A stretch of 64,000 nucleotides of DNA from Thermoplasmata archaeon. GTDB lineage: Archaea > Thermoplasmatota > Thermoplasmata > RBG-16-68-12 > SOIM01. Made by a program: the position numbers and the translations under genes. The stretch is taken from assembly GCA_023140195.1 (NCBI GenBank), contig JAGLME010000002.1:28420-92419 (forward strand), in the 5' to 3' direction. Below, piece by piece: positions 1 through 8,787 of this stretch (position 1 is its first letter; each line of letters opens with the position of its first letter). The notes under the pieces were generated by a model. The model worked only from the letters and a program-made list of their open reading frames with translations, did not search any database and was not told the DNA's origin.

Positions 1-189
1 AATGCGGAGGACTCCATCTATGTTGGCGACGCCTACTATCCTGATATTGTGGGAGCTACAAGCGCTGGACTGACACCCGTCTTGATAGACAGGGACCACA
101 ATTCCGGTGAGGTGGATTGCATGAAGATATTCGGATTGGATGAACTTGTGAGCGTCCTTTCCTCCAACAGACAACGAGATTCACATTGA
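1..189 (+). CDS. HAD-family hydrolase, C-terminal fragment (5' end outside window)
   Basis: Frame 1 is open from the first base to a TGA at 187-189, giving 62 residues. They contain the C-terminal HAD signature YVGDAYYPDIVGA, the motif IV region with the acidic residues that bind Mg2+, followed by AGLTPVLIDR, where many HAD phosphatases have the strand after motif IV. The likely role is a phosphatase or phosphohydrolase; the substrate cannot be told from this fragment. The last nine bases overlap the convergent deoxyhypusine synthase gene. The start and motif I lie outside the window. Confidence 0.85.
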   Translation, partial: NAEDSIYVGDAYYPDIVGATSAGLTPVLIDRDHNSGEVDCMKIFGLDELVSVLSSNRQRDSH

Positions 190-1248
190 GTCCAGGACAT
201 ATTGGACTATTAGGGGCAACGCAATCGTCGCATCACAATACACAACACACCTTCTCGCTTCAGTATCCACCTTCTTCCAGCTGATCGCTTCTTTCAGCGT
301 TGCACCGCTCAGACCACCCCACTGTGGCATGTCCGTCGAGATCTGAATAGCATAATGGAACCCTTCCTTCTGCTCATCTGAGAGGGCTAGAACATCTGTC
401 AGTCCCCTTTCTGCCAGTGCTTCGCTCGTTTGAAAGACGAAGTTCTTAGGTGTTCCTCCACCAACTACGACAACGGCTCTCTTCTTGGCGTTCGCCATAT
501 CATCAACCAGCTGCGAGAACCCTCCGGTCTGATCGACCTTCAAAGAATACCCTTTCTTGGATATGTGCAACCTGTTGGAGACCTCCAACGTGACGCCGTA
601 AGTGCAATCCGTGAAAGCCGGACAGAATATTGGAACATCTTCCCTGTATGCGGTTGCCAGAATCCCATCATCTCCCCTCTCTTCTGCAAAGAACTTGCCC
701 AATTCGTGGAAGAAGTCCTTTGGGGTTATCATCACCGAATTCCCTTGACCAGTCTCTTCCCCTCTCAGCCGCTCCGCCAATTCCGGATAGAAGATGTCCT
801 CCAGCCATTTATCGTACGCGTCCCACTCCTTTCTCGGTATGAACACGTCATGGATCCTCAGTATCTTCTCGTCCCTAAGAACAGAGTCGTCCGCCTCTTC
901 CGACCCCCTCTTGTGGGGCATGTTGAACGCCTGCAGACCATCGTGGGACATGTTGGCCCCGGTCGTGGCAATGGCGTGGATCATTCCCTCTTTCATGGCC
1001 TCTGCAACCACCCTCCTCAAGCCTGCGGGAACCATCGCACCCGCGAATGTGAAGTAGATCCTGGTTTCCTTGTCCTTCACCGCTCTCAACCAGATGTTCG
1101 CCGCCCTCGCGAGCCTCCTGGCATTGAACGCCATCCCGCTGTAGTTCTCGACCAGTTCCTTGACCGTCAACCCCTTTTTTGGAACAGGTTCCAGTATCGA
1201 TGGCAGATCATCCAGACTATGTTCCTCCGGACCCCCTTTACGTGTCAT
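181..1248 (-). CDS. dys: Deoxyhypusine synthase
   Basis: A 355-residue protein of the deoxyhypusine synthase family, close to the usual length. The family transfers the aminobutyl group of spermidine to a lysine of translation factor aIF5A in an NAD-dependent reaction, the first step of hypusine formation in the cytosol. Visible features are FTFAGAMVPAGLRRVV near the N-terminus (NAD/substrate fold), VDQTGGFSQLVDDMANAKKR, and a C-terminal block with ISWKKVD that places a lysine where the catalytic lysine of the human enzyme sits (the WGK motif). It ends with YCDATIALPLIVQYV, the usual last strand and helix. A box A-like sequence lies about 30 bases upstream, near 1275-1285. The 3' end overlaps the convergent HAD gene by 9 bases. 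Some bacterial relatives make homospermidine, but the archaeal setting favours hypusination. Confidence 0.9.
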   Translation of the reverse strand: MTRKGGPEEHSLDDLPSILEPVPKKGLTVKELVENYSGMAFNARRLARAANIWLRAVKDKETRIYFTFAGAMVPAGLRRVVAEAMKEGMIHAIATTGANMSHDGLQAFNMPHKRGSEEADDSVLRDEKILRIHDVFIPRKEWDAYDKWLEDIFYPELAERLRGEETGQGNSVMITPKDFFHELGKFFAEERGDDGILATAYREDVPIFCPAFTDCTYGVTLEVSNRLHISKKGYSLKVDQTGGFSQLVDDMANAKKRAVVVVGGGTPKNFVFQTSEALAERGLTDVLALSDEQKEGFHYAIQISTDMPQWGGLSGATLKEAISWKKVDTEARRCVVYCDATIALPLIVQYVLDSM

Positions 1249-1293
1249 GACATATCAGAAAACGCATTTCTCGGCTTAAGTGTTTAGCAAAGC

Positions 1294-2976
1294 CTACTTG
1301 TCAAAATCCTTCATTGTCGTCTGGCCCTTCTTCTTAGAGACCACTTTGCTCGGAGATTCCTCACCGCCGAATATCTCCCTCAGGGATTCGTAGCCCTTCT
1401 CGGACTCGGCAATTGTCTCGAACGCCTTCTTGCCTGGCTCCCCCACGAAGATCATCTGCTTGAGCTCCTTCCTGAGCTTCTCCAGGTTCTTGTGCATTGC
1501 CGCTTCCTTTCTCTTCGCCGAGTAGAAATAGGCCTCGTCCCTGGTTGCCTTGGAGCCCAGCACAACAACCTTGCCTGGCATCTTCCTTCCAGTTCTCCCC
1601 CTTCTCTGGATCGTTCTAATCTCTGACGGTACCGACTCGTAGAATATCACCATGTCCGTTGACGGGATGTCCAGACCTTCCTCGGCCACGCTTGTGGCGA
1701 CCAGCACGTTGTGAGTACCTTTCTTGAACTTCTCTATGGTCTCCACCTGTTCCTTCTGGCTAAGTCCCTTGTCCGCACCTCTCGTTGCCTGACCGACGAA
1801 CCGCACCGGCCTTATGCCATCCAACTCTCTCAATCTCTTGGTGACCATCTCCGATGTGTCCCTGAAGTGCGTGAACACTATGACCCTGGAGTCCCGCTTC
1901 TGCTTGAACTGGTTCTTCACTATGTCGAGTATCTTCCCCATCTTCGGCTCTTCAAGCTTTATCGCTCTGCACGCGCGCATCGCCTTGTCCACGTTCACCA
2001 GCTTGAGGACCTGTTTGGACGCCTTTGATGCATCCTTCGACTTGGTCTCCTTCTTCATCCGTTCGAAGTACGATCTCAGCGATTCCGCTCCCTGCGTCTC
2101 GGCCAGTTCTATCGCGTGGTTGATCTTCATGGCCATGGCCTGGGCTGTGGCAGCTTGATATGTCTGGTATCTCTTCACACCCCCCCTCAGCTCGGACTGC
2201 ACCCTTTTCCCGACCGCCAGCAATTCCCTCGTGGTGACCATCGGTCTGCCCTTCTTCAGATATCCCCAGCCTCTCAGCTTCTTCACCTGGTCGTTCTTCG
2301 CATTGTTCAGCAGATCTATGACGGACCTCAGCTCCTCCGGAACGTCCACCCTCAGCCAGTCCACCGAGATCTCGTGCACGTAGTTGACCACGTCCGGGTC
2401 GTACTCCGTCCTGATCTCCACGCTCGTTATCCCAACGTTCTCGCACACTTCCAGTATCTTCTTGGCGCTGCTTCCCGGAGAAGCTGTGATGCCCATGACC
2501 AGTCCGTTCTTCTCCTTGTGGACCTCGCCGATGTTGACGTACGCGTAATCTCCGACCGCTCTGTGGGTCTCGTCGAATACTATCAGCGAGACATCGTCCA
2601 GCGTTATCCTGCCGGCTTCCAGATCGTTCCTTATGACCTGCGGTGTGGATGTTATTATCTTGTTCTCCGCCCAAAGCGCCTCCCTATCCTCGGGCTTGAC
2701 CTCCCCTGTGAAAATGGCAATATCGTCCTTCAGCAACAGCTCCCTCAGGGTCGTGCAGTGCTGTTCCACCAAGGGCTTCGTAGGCGCCAGAAAGAGTATC
2801 CTCCCACCTTCCCTTTTCAAGACCCCCGCTATCACCTCCAAGGCGATTATCGTCTTCCCCATCCCGGTGGGCAGGACCACTAGAGTGGACCGCTTCAAAC
2901 AGGACTGAGCAATGCTTACCTGGTAGTCCCGTATCTCGATGGTATCGGGCTTAAGAAGTGGATGCTCTACAAACAC
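1294..2976 (-). CDS. hef: Hef/FANCM-like superfamily 2 helicase without nuclease domain
   Basis: A 560-residue SF2 helicase. Walker A is PTGMGKT (residues 36-42), motif Ia is APTKPLVEQH, the Walker B box is DETH (135-138) and motif III is TASPG. Helicase domain 2 carries VIVFTHFRDTSEMV, VATSVAEEGLDIP and the motif VI arginines in QRRGRTGRK. Between the two lobes lies the long helical insertion typical of the Hef/FANCM/MPH1 group, which remodels stalled forks and branched DNA. Full-length euryarchaeal Hef also has an ERCC4/XPF nuclease plus HhH region; this protein stops after the helicase. Its last residues, QTTMKDFDK, look like a PCNA-interacting (PIP) box. Whether a separate XPF-type nuclease exists cannot be known from this window. 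The start at 2976 gives a sensible N-terminus before the Q-motif-like RDYQ. Confidence 0.88.
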   Translation of the reverse strand: MFVEHPLLKPDTIEIRDYQVSIAQSCLKRSTLVVLPTGMGKTIIALEVIAGVLKREGGRILFLAPTKPLVEQHCTTLRELLLKDDIAIFTGEVKPEDREALWAENKIITSTPQVIRNDLEAGRITLDDVSLIVFDETHRAVGDYAYVNIGEVHKEKNGLVMGITASPGSSAKKILEVCENVGITSVEIRTEYDPDVVNYVHEISVDWLRVDVPEELRSVIDLLNNAKNDQVKKLRGWGYLKKGRPMVTTRELLAVGKRVQSELRGGVKRYQTYQAATAQAMAMKINHAIELAETQGAESLRSYFERMKKETKSKDASKASKQVLKLVNVDKAMRACRAIKLEEPKMGKILDIVKNQFKQKRDSRVIVFTHFRDTSEMVTKRLRELDGIRPVRFVGQATRGADKGLSQKEQVETIEKFKKGTHNVLVATSVAEEGLDIPSTDMVIFYESVPSEIRTIQRRGRTGRKMPGKVVVLGSKATRDEAYFYSAKRKEAAMHKNLEKLRKELKQMIFVGEPGKKAFETIAESEKGYESLREIFGGEESPSKVVSKKKGQTTMKDFDK

Positions 2977-2998
2977 GTCAGGTCAATGCGAGACCGAC

Positions 2999-5671
2999 CT
3001 AATAACCCTTCCTTGTCTTGCGCAGGTAGTCCACCACGAACGCTATCGGCAGCACCAGAACCAGAAGTAGAATCCCAATGAAACACAGGTCGCCCAGTGT
3101 AATGTCGAACAGCGTTGATGCGATAACGACCGTCAGGTTGACCTCGTGGTCTATGTCGCTGTCCGTCATCGACCTTGCGGTGGCGGTGGCGTTGTACTTG
3201 CTGCCCCTCTCCGAGGACGAAAGGGTCTGCACCTTCACATACAAGAGAGCGGATTCGTCCACTCCCAGCGTCATGTCCAGCCTCTCGTACCCGATCTTGG
3301 AGGCGTTTTCGCTGATGGCGTAGTCCCAGTCCGTCGGAAGGTCCTTGGCGCTTATCCTGATGTCATCCTCGTAGTCCCCCACGTTGACAACTTTGAAGAG
3401 GAAAGTGGCTATCGAGCCGGGCTCCACCGTCTTTTCCTGATCGTAGACCTTGAAAACAAGTCCGTATCGAGGCTCCTCGGCAACCACTGCTATGTCGTCC
3501 AGCCACCACCCCTCGCCCACGGGTGAATCCACGGACGCCAGCTTGTATCTCAGTTTGATGGTATTTGCACCGGGCTGAAGATAACTGGTTATGTCGAACG
3601 ATTCGGTTCCCCAGTCGTACTGCACCCCGTCACCCGGGAACGCTCCCCATCTCTCGATCTCGGTCCAGTTCGTGCCGTCCACGGTTATCTCAAGCGAGCC
3701 GCGGTCGGACTTCATATCGGAAGGCCTGAGCCCTCCCAGCTCCACCAGCCTCTCTAAGATGTACCTGTGGTGCATCACGATGTAGGCGTCAGAGCCGCTC
3801 GGGATCCCTATGTTCATGGATGTCAGGGTGAACTCGGACATGTTGATGGCAGATGGTGATCCTTCATGCACGCCGAAGTACCAGCTGTGAGAAGGGCTGT
3901 AGCTTCCGATGGGGTACTCGTCTATCCTGTCCCACCTATACTTGTTGGCGCTGGTGTTGGTCGTCCAACCCAGATTGCCGCTCTCCACGTCATCCCAGAA
4001 GAAGAGTTGGTTGGAATTGAAATGAGTGAACCTGTCGTTGTCCTCGGGGATCTCGTCATCCTCCAGTACCGCGACCACTTCCAGTATGTATAATCCAGTG
4101 AGGCTTGGTCTGTAATCGAAGGAAAGTCTCTCGTACTCCTCCAGCTGAAGGCTGGTGATGTACTGCTCATCCCACGCGACCGCGAACTCTTCTCCATAGT
4201 CCTGATGGTATATCGTCAGGTTAACCGGCAGATCCTCCTGGTCCCTGGCTCCCCTGTTGCTGACGTTCACCCGGATGTTCACGTTGTCTCCGGATTCCAC
4301 GTAACCGTCCACTTCCACTGAAACGACAACAACATCGTCAAGAACCTGTTTGGATAGGTCCGCGATCATCGGGTCCCCCGAAGGGCCTATGTTCTTCACC
4401 CTCCATCCGGTCCTGATGTTCCCGTACGCGTTGCTATTGGGCGTCGATGAAGGGTCGAACCCGTCCTTGTTGTCCGACCACGGATCCGTTGCGTCAAGTG
4501 GATGGTCCCCGTCCCTTTCGTCCGCTTCTTCCAGGTCCACCATCCTGTGATTGTCGTCGCTGTTGTCCGGGACGCTCTCGTCCACGTGCCAGATGAGCAG
4601 TCCCGACCCCGGAAGGTTCGAGTCGTAGCCCTGTTGCTGCCTGTTCTCTACCAAGAAGTACTCCCCGTCGAAATCGCCTATGGGCAGTTTGTAGATCACC
4701 GGGTTGTCCCAGACCGAAGGTATCGCATGGTCGGTCAAGGCCACGTTCACAACCACAGGGTCCACCCATCCGAGCTTCACCTTTGAGAAGGCGCTGAGCA
4801 AGGAGGGCTGGCTGCCTTGAGGTATGCCCAACCACGAACCGCCGCCCATTATGTCCCAGTTACCGACCCCGTCAGAGGAATCGTCAGTGTCGTACAGGTC
4901 CGGAAGTCCAAGGTCGTGCCCGAACTCGTGCGCGAAGACGCCCATCGGGGAATCCTCGGAGAGCATTATATAGCCGTATACCTGGACACCGTCGTTGGTG
5001 ATCAGTTCCTGATTTCCGGGCGCCGAGGTGTCAGCGTCCACGACCGCCCAGTGATGAGACCATATCGCATTGGCTGTGGGCATGGTCTCCTGACCGTTGC
5101 CTGAATGAACAACGATCAAGTGGTCAACTATCCCGTCCCCGTCCTCATCGTAATTGGAGAAATCAATATCGGCATCTGCAAGCTGGACAGCCTCTGTCAC
5201 CAGTCTGTATATGGGACCGTTGAGATCGTCCACACCACTGCTCGAATCCGCGCCGTACTCGCTGATCGCGTATGAACTGCGGTACCACCTGGGACCAACA
5301 TCGCCCACGATTGACGTTTGTCCGTACGAGGCTTCCCTGTAGTAGTCATACATGCTCCTTGTACTAGAGCCGAAAACAAGGTCATCGTAGTTCCCGACCG
5401 TCTTGGACCCAGATTCACCCGGGAAATCTATCAGCAGGACCACGACCCTCTCCACAGGACCGGCCCTGGTTGCCAGGCTGTACACCCTGGTCGAGCTCTG
5501 AACGAACGGCGCCCCGTCATACACCTCTGGATTCGGAGGATGGAGCAATGGCCCGTCCACGAACTTGGTCACCGATGGTTCTTCACATTCCCCAGGAAAG
5601 AGCAATGCGCAACTTGACAGGAGAACCGCCGAAATGGAAACCAGAATCAACAATCGCCCGGTAAATGCCAC
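2999..5671 (-). CDS. Secreted M6-family (immune inhibitor A-like) metalloprotease
   Basis: About 890 residues. The zinc site HEFGHDLGLPDLYD lies near residue 250 and matches the M6 HExxHxxGxxD signature, followed by the GNWDIMGGGSW Met-turn region. The protein has an N-terminal hydrophobic export signal, then the protease, then Ig-like or CARDB-like stretches and a jelly-roll-like region (WWLDDIAV), and a single C-terminal membrane helix followed by RKTRKGY. It should act outside the cell on proteins while anchored to the membrane. The longest reading frame begins with ATG at 5695, but that ATG lies inside a strong box A (5692-5704). The GTG at 5671 is 27 bases downstream of the box A centre, so a leaderless start there is preferred. 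From that start the signal sequence ends in LLSSC, a possible lipobox with Cys21. This suits a proteolytic, peptide-using lifestyle. Confidence 0.9.
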   Translation of the reverse strand: MAFTGRLLILVSISAVLLSSCALLFPGECEEPSVTKFVDGPLLHPPNPEVYDGAPFVQSSTRVYSLATRAGPVERVVVLLIDFPGESGSKTVGNYDDLVFGSSTRSMYDYYREASYGQTSIVGDVGPRWYRSSYAISEYGADSSSGVDDLNGPIYRLVTEAVQLADADIDFSNYDEDGDGIVDHLIVVHSGNGQETMPTANAIWSHHWAVVDADTSAPGNQELITNDGVQVYGYIMLSEDSPMGVFAHEFGHDLGLPDLYDTDDSSDGVGNWDIMGGGSWLGIPQGSQPSLLSAFSKVKLGWVDPVVVNVALTDHAIPSVWDNPVIYKLPIGDFDGEYFLVENRQQQGYDSNLPGSGLLIWHVDESVPDNSDDNHRMVDLEEADERDGDHPLDATDPWSDNKDGFDPSSTPNSNAYGNIRTGWRVKNIGPSGDPMIADLSKQVLDDVVVVSVEVDGYVESGDNVNIRVNVSNRGARDQEDLPVNLTIYHQDYGEEFAVAWDEQYITSLQLEEYERLSFDYRPSLTGLYILEVVAVLEDDEIPEDNDRFTHFNSNQLFFWDDVESGNLGWTTNTSANKYRWDRIDEYPIGSYSPSHSWYFGVHEGSPSAINMSEFTLTSMNIGIPSGSDAYIVMHHRYILERLVELGGLRPSDMKSDRGSLEITVDGTNWTEIERWGAFPGDGVQYDWGTESFDITSYLQPGANTIKLRYKLASVDSPVGEGWWLDDIAVVAEEPRYGLVFKVYDQEKTVEPGSIATFLFKVVNVGDYEDDIRISAKDLPTDWDYAISENASKIGYERLDMTLGVDESALLYVKVQTLSSSERGSKYNATATARSMTDSDIDHEVNLTVVIASTLFDITLGDLCFIGILLLVLVLPIAFVVDYLRKTRKGY

Positions 5672-5691
5672 AATCTCTCTTATTTGGGAAT

Positions 5692-5704
5692 CCATATTTA
5701 AAGG
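5692..5704 (-). promoter_or_regulatory. Box A promoter of the M6 protease gene
   Basis: On the minus strand the sequence reads CCTTTAAATATGG, a textbook archaeal TATA box. Its centre is about 27 bases before GTG at 5671, which implies a leaderless transcript and excludes the ATG at 5695, which is part of the box itself. Confidence 0.7.
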
Positions 5705-5735
5705 TTTGACATGCCGTTATTCGACATGACAATGG

Positions 5736-7001
5736 CTAGTCCAGACTGGCCTTGTCGAACCCCTCTCCGCCTATGGGCTTTGTGGCGTCCAGTCCCATCT
5801 TGGTCGATAGACCTTCGTTGCTGGGGTCGACCGAGCTGCCCTTTGTGCCTTCTATCAGTATGACGTCCTTGTGTGCCTGGAACCTGGTGGCCTTTGCCCA
5901 TTCCACTTCCCTGTCATCGTAGATGTCTATGTCGCCGTCGACGATTGTGACCTTCTTCATTGATGGGTGGGCCCCGAACGCGGCCAGTATGGCGTTCTTC
6001 GCGTCCCCCTCGGTGTGCTTCTCTATCGAGACCACTCCGTGCAGCCAGCAGCATCCCCCCTCGGTCAGCCGGACCCCGTTCACCTTGGCCACCGCCTTGC
6101 TGACGGCCTCGTATATCACCGGCTCCCTGGGCATGCCCATGAAGTAGAAGTGCTCGTAACCACCCGGCAGGAGAGCGTGGAATATGGCGTCGTCGGTATG
6201 GTAGACCCTGTCGATCTCAATGATCGGCTCATCCCGTATGATGTCGTACGTCCCGGTTATGTCCGCAAACGGTCCCTCCTTGGTTGTCTCGTCGGTCAGC
6301 CTTCCCTGGAAGCAGTACTCCGCCCATGCAGGCACCGTCAGTCCGTTCTCTATCTTGATGGCGTCAACTTCCTGGCCCACCGTGTTCTTCCTGAGGGCGC
6401 TGGCGATCTCCAGTTCATCTGCGTCGTATGAAACTGACATTCCTGCCGGGATGAGGATGTGGGGGCAAACTCCGATGATTATGGCTATATCCAGTTCCTC
6501 TCCCCTCTCCTTGGCGGCCTTGTGCATCGCGTACAGATGCCTGGGCACCACCCTCGCAACCAACCTGTTCTCCCCGATTACCATGCACCTGTGGTACGAC
6601 AGGTTCCTCTTTCCGTCCAGTTCCGCGACCACTATCCCGGAAGTGATGTACGGTCCTCCGTCCTCCGGGAACCATGTTGGAATGGGGGATTCTGTGAGGT
6701 CGAAGTCTGTAAGCTGGTTCTTGAAGAACGGTGACTCGTCCACAATCTTTGGCGGTATGGGTTTCCCCATTGCCTCAAGCAGGTTCCCCGTGATCTCCTC
6801 CTGCTCACAGCCCAGACCCTTCGCCATCCTCTCCCTGGTACCCCAGAGGTTCCCTACGGCCCTGTAGCCGTCCAGGTCGTTGAACAGAATCGCCTTCGTC
6901 GGATCCTCTTTCAGCATCTTGGTCATCTCCAACTTCCTGCTTACTTCGTCGTCGATGACCTCGATGTCCGGAAAAGCCTCGATGTATGCCTTCAGAGACA
7001 T
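5736..7001 (-). CDS. ubiD: UbiD-family decarboxylase, probable anhydromevalonate phosphate decarboxylase
   Basis: 421 residues from ATG at 7001, preceded by the purine-rich AGGGTAGGGG. The open frame extends further upstream but that part overlaps the divergent gltX promoter and start. UbiD enzymes use prenylated FMN to decarboxylate unsaturated acids. Visible signature segments are EGPFADITGTYD, HALLPGGYEH, MGMPREPVIYEAV, GDAKNAILAAFGAHPS, EVEWAKATRFQ and KMGLDATKP. This combination is that of the archaeal UbiD group that acts in the modified mevalonate pathway, converting trans-anhydromevalonate phosphate to isopentenyl phosphate. In the catalytic stretch, the second glutamate of the usual EGPFGE pattern is aspartate. 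The specificity is an inference from family resemblance; the partner phosphomevalonate dehydratase and UbiX are not in the window. Confidence 0.85.
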   Translation of the reverse strand: MSLKAYIEAFPDIEVIDDEVSRKLEMTKMLKEDPTKAILFNDLDGYRAVGNLWGTRERMAKGLGCEQEEITGNLLEAMGKPIPPKIVDESPFFKNQLTDFDLTESPIPTWFPEDGGPYITSGIVVAELDGKRNLSYHRCMVIGENRLVARVVPRHLYAMHKAAKERGEELDIAIIIGVCPHILIPAGMSVSYDADELEIASALRKNTVGQEVDAIKIENGLTVPAWAEYCFQGRLTDETTKEGPFADITGTYDIIRDEPIIEIDRVYHTDDAIFHALLPGGYEHFYFMGMPREPVIYEAVSKAVAKVNGVRLTEGGCCWLHGVVSIEKHTEGDAKNAILAAFGAHPSMKKVTIVDGDIDIYDDREVEWAKATRFQAHKDVILIEGTKGSSVDPSNEGLSTKMGLDATKPIGGEGFDKASLD

Positions 7002-7083
7002 GTTTCCCCTACCCTTCCGGATTATATGATATCGATATAACAACTTTATGTTGGGTGCTGTTCGACCCTGTTTCCGACCAATA

Positions 7084-7094
7084 CCTAAATATCC
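7084..7094 (+). promoter_or_regulatory. Box A promoter of gltX
   Basis: CCTAAATATCC is centred about 25 bases before the GTG at 7114, the spacing expected for a leaderless transcript. It supports the GTG start over the upstream ATG at 7048. Confidence 0.6.
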
Positions 7095-7113
7095 CAATCC
7101 CCATTTCGCAAGC

Positions 7114-8775
7114 GTGTCCCTTGATTCTCTCATTCGGAAGTATGCGCTCCAGAACGCCGTTTTCTTCGACGGAGAGGCAAATGTCAAGGCGGTCGTGGGC
7201 AAGGTGCTAGCCGAGGATAAGTCACTGAGATCCAAGGCGAAGGATGTGACCGCCCTGGCGGAGAAGGTTGTTGCAGAGGTCAATACCCTCACACTGGAAC
7301 AGCAGACCGAGGAGCTGGAGAAGATCGACCCCGGACTTCTTGAGAAGCCCAAGGTCGAGAGGGACATGTCGCTGCCCGACCTTCCGAACGTTAAGGGTGA
7401 TGTGGTGATGCGCCTGGCACCGTACCCATCCGGTCCTCTACATATCGGCAATGCCAGGATGGTGCTTCTCAACGACGAGTACGTCAAAAGGCACAACGGG
7501 AAGCTCCTGCTGGTGTACGACGATACGATCGGATCAAAGGAGAAACTTCCCACGGCAGAAGCATACGATTACATCAAGGAAGGACTAGACTGGCTCGAGG
7601 TCGAATGTCACGAGACCTTCTACAAATCCGACAGGATGGACCTGTTCTACGAATGGGGAGAGAGGCTTCTCAGGGAAGGTCACGCATATGTCTGCGAGTG
7701 TTCATCTGAAGACCTCAGGACCTTCAGGAAGGAAGAGAAGGAATGTGCTCATCGGGGCGCCTCCGTGGAAGAGAACCTCGAGAACTGGAAGAAGATGCTG
7801 GAAGGGAAGTACGGGGAGGGCGAGGCTATTGTCAGGATCAAGACGGACATGCAGCACCCCAATCCCGCTTTCAGGGACAGGGTCCTCCTGAGGATATCCG
7901 AGAGGGAGCACCCGCGGGTGGGTGGCAAATACCGTGTGTGGCCCATGCTGGAGCTCTCCTGGGCGGTGGACGATTACGAGCTGGGCGTCACCCACATATT
8001 GAGGGGAAAGGAGCTGGTGATGGAGGACCTGATGGAGAAGTGGATATGGGATGCTCTGGGTCTCGAGGGTCCCGAGTTCGTTCATTACGGAATGATGAGG
8101 CTCAAAGGCGTCAAGTTGAGCAAGAGCCAGATCAGAAGGAAGATAGAGAATGGTGAGTTGACGGGAATATCGGACCCGAGGACATGGTCCATGCAGTCGC
8201 TGGAGAGAAGGGGCATCAGGCCAGAGGCCGTGAGGAGCTTCATTCTCAGCTTGGGGATGAGCCTCACAGACATCGAGGTCCCGGCCGAGAACCTGTACGC
8301 CGAGAACCGGAAGCTGATCGACGCCGAAGCGGCCAGGCACTTCTTCGTTCCTGACCCCATCAGGATCGAGATCACTGGCGTTCCCAACATCGAATCGGTG
8401 GAGATTCCGTTACATCCAGAGTTCCCGGAGAGGGGAATGAGGCAATTATCCGCAGGGGACGTGGTGTTCATAACCAAGGAAGATTTCGATACGCATAAGG
8501 GCGAGAAGGTCCGGTTGAAGGATTTCTGCAATATAATACTTGACGAGAGGTCGGATTTCGTCTCGCTTCAGGTGGATGACATTCCCAAGATCCAGTGGCT
8601 CTATGATCACATTCCAGTTGAGGTCGTGATGCCCGACGGGTCCGTCGTCAAAGGTCAGGGGGAGCTGAACCTGGAATACACTGAAGTAGGGCAGCTCATA
8701 CAGTTCGAGCGATTCGGTTTCGTTAAGATTGACAGCAAAGGAGATCCCATTGTCGCCTACTTCTCGCACAAATAG
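7114..8775 (+). CDS. gltX: Glutamyl-tRNA synthetase, archaeal type
   Basis: 553 residues from GTG 7114. Class I synthetase motifs are present: the HIGH-like PYPSGPLHIGNAR and the KMSKS-like KLSKSQIRR. The all-beta anticodon-binding region typical of archaeal and eukaryotic GluRS/GlnRS follows (RIEITGVPNIESVEIPLHP and onward). The N-terminal helical extension LIRKYALQNAVFFDGEANV is characteristic of archaeal GluRS. In archaea this enzyme charges both tRNA-Glu and tRNA-Gln, the latter being corrected by GatDE. The annotated frame could begin at ATG 7048, but the extra residues are Pro- and Cys-rich, unlike the family, and include the box A. A membrane-protein gene follows 12 bases after the stop and is probably co-transcribed. 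Confidence 0.95.
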   Translation: MSLDSLIRKYALQNAVFFDGEANVKAVVGKVLAEDKSLRSKAKDVTALAEKVVAEVNTLTLEQQTEELEKIDPGLLEKPKVERDMSLPDLPNVKGDVVMRLAPYPSGPLHIGNARMVLLNDEYVKRHNGKLLLVYDDTIGSKEKLPTAEAYDYIKEGLDWLEVECHETFYKSDRMDLFYEWGERLLREGHAYVCECSSEDLRTFRKEEKECAHRGASVEENLENWKKMLEGKYGEGEAIVRIKTDMQHPNPAFRDRVLLRISEREHPRVGGKYRVWPMLELSWAVDDYELGVTHILRGKELVMEDLMEKWIWDALGLEGPEFVHYGMMRLKGVKLSKSQIRRKIENGELTGISDPRTWSMQSLERRGIRPEAVRSFILSLGMSLTDIEVPAENLYAENRKLIDAEAARHFFVPDPIRIEITGVPNIESVEIPLHPEFPERGMRQLSAGDVVFITKEDFDTHKGEKVRLKDFCNIILDERSDFVSLQVDDIPKIQWLYDHIPVEVVMPDGSVVKGQGELNLEYTEVGQLIQFERFGFVKIDSKGDPIVAYFSHK

Positions 8776-8787
8776 GAAGGAGGACAG

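Noticed and set aside
430..1287. 285-codon plus-strand frame opposite deoxyhypusine synthase
   Set aside because: Antisense shadow of a clear family gene; no promoter or ribosome binding site, composition Arg/His/Pro-rich.
7002..7553. N-terminal extension of the UbiD frame
   Set aside because: It runs antisense through the gltX promoter and N-terminal coding region, and its Ser-rich composition is that of a shadow frame.
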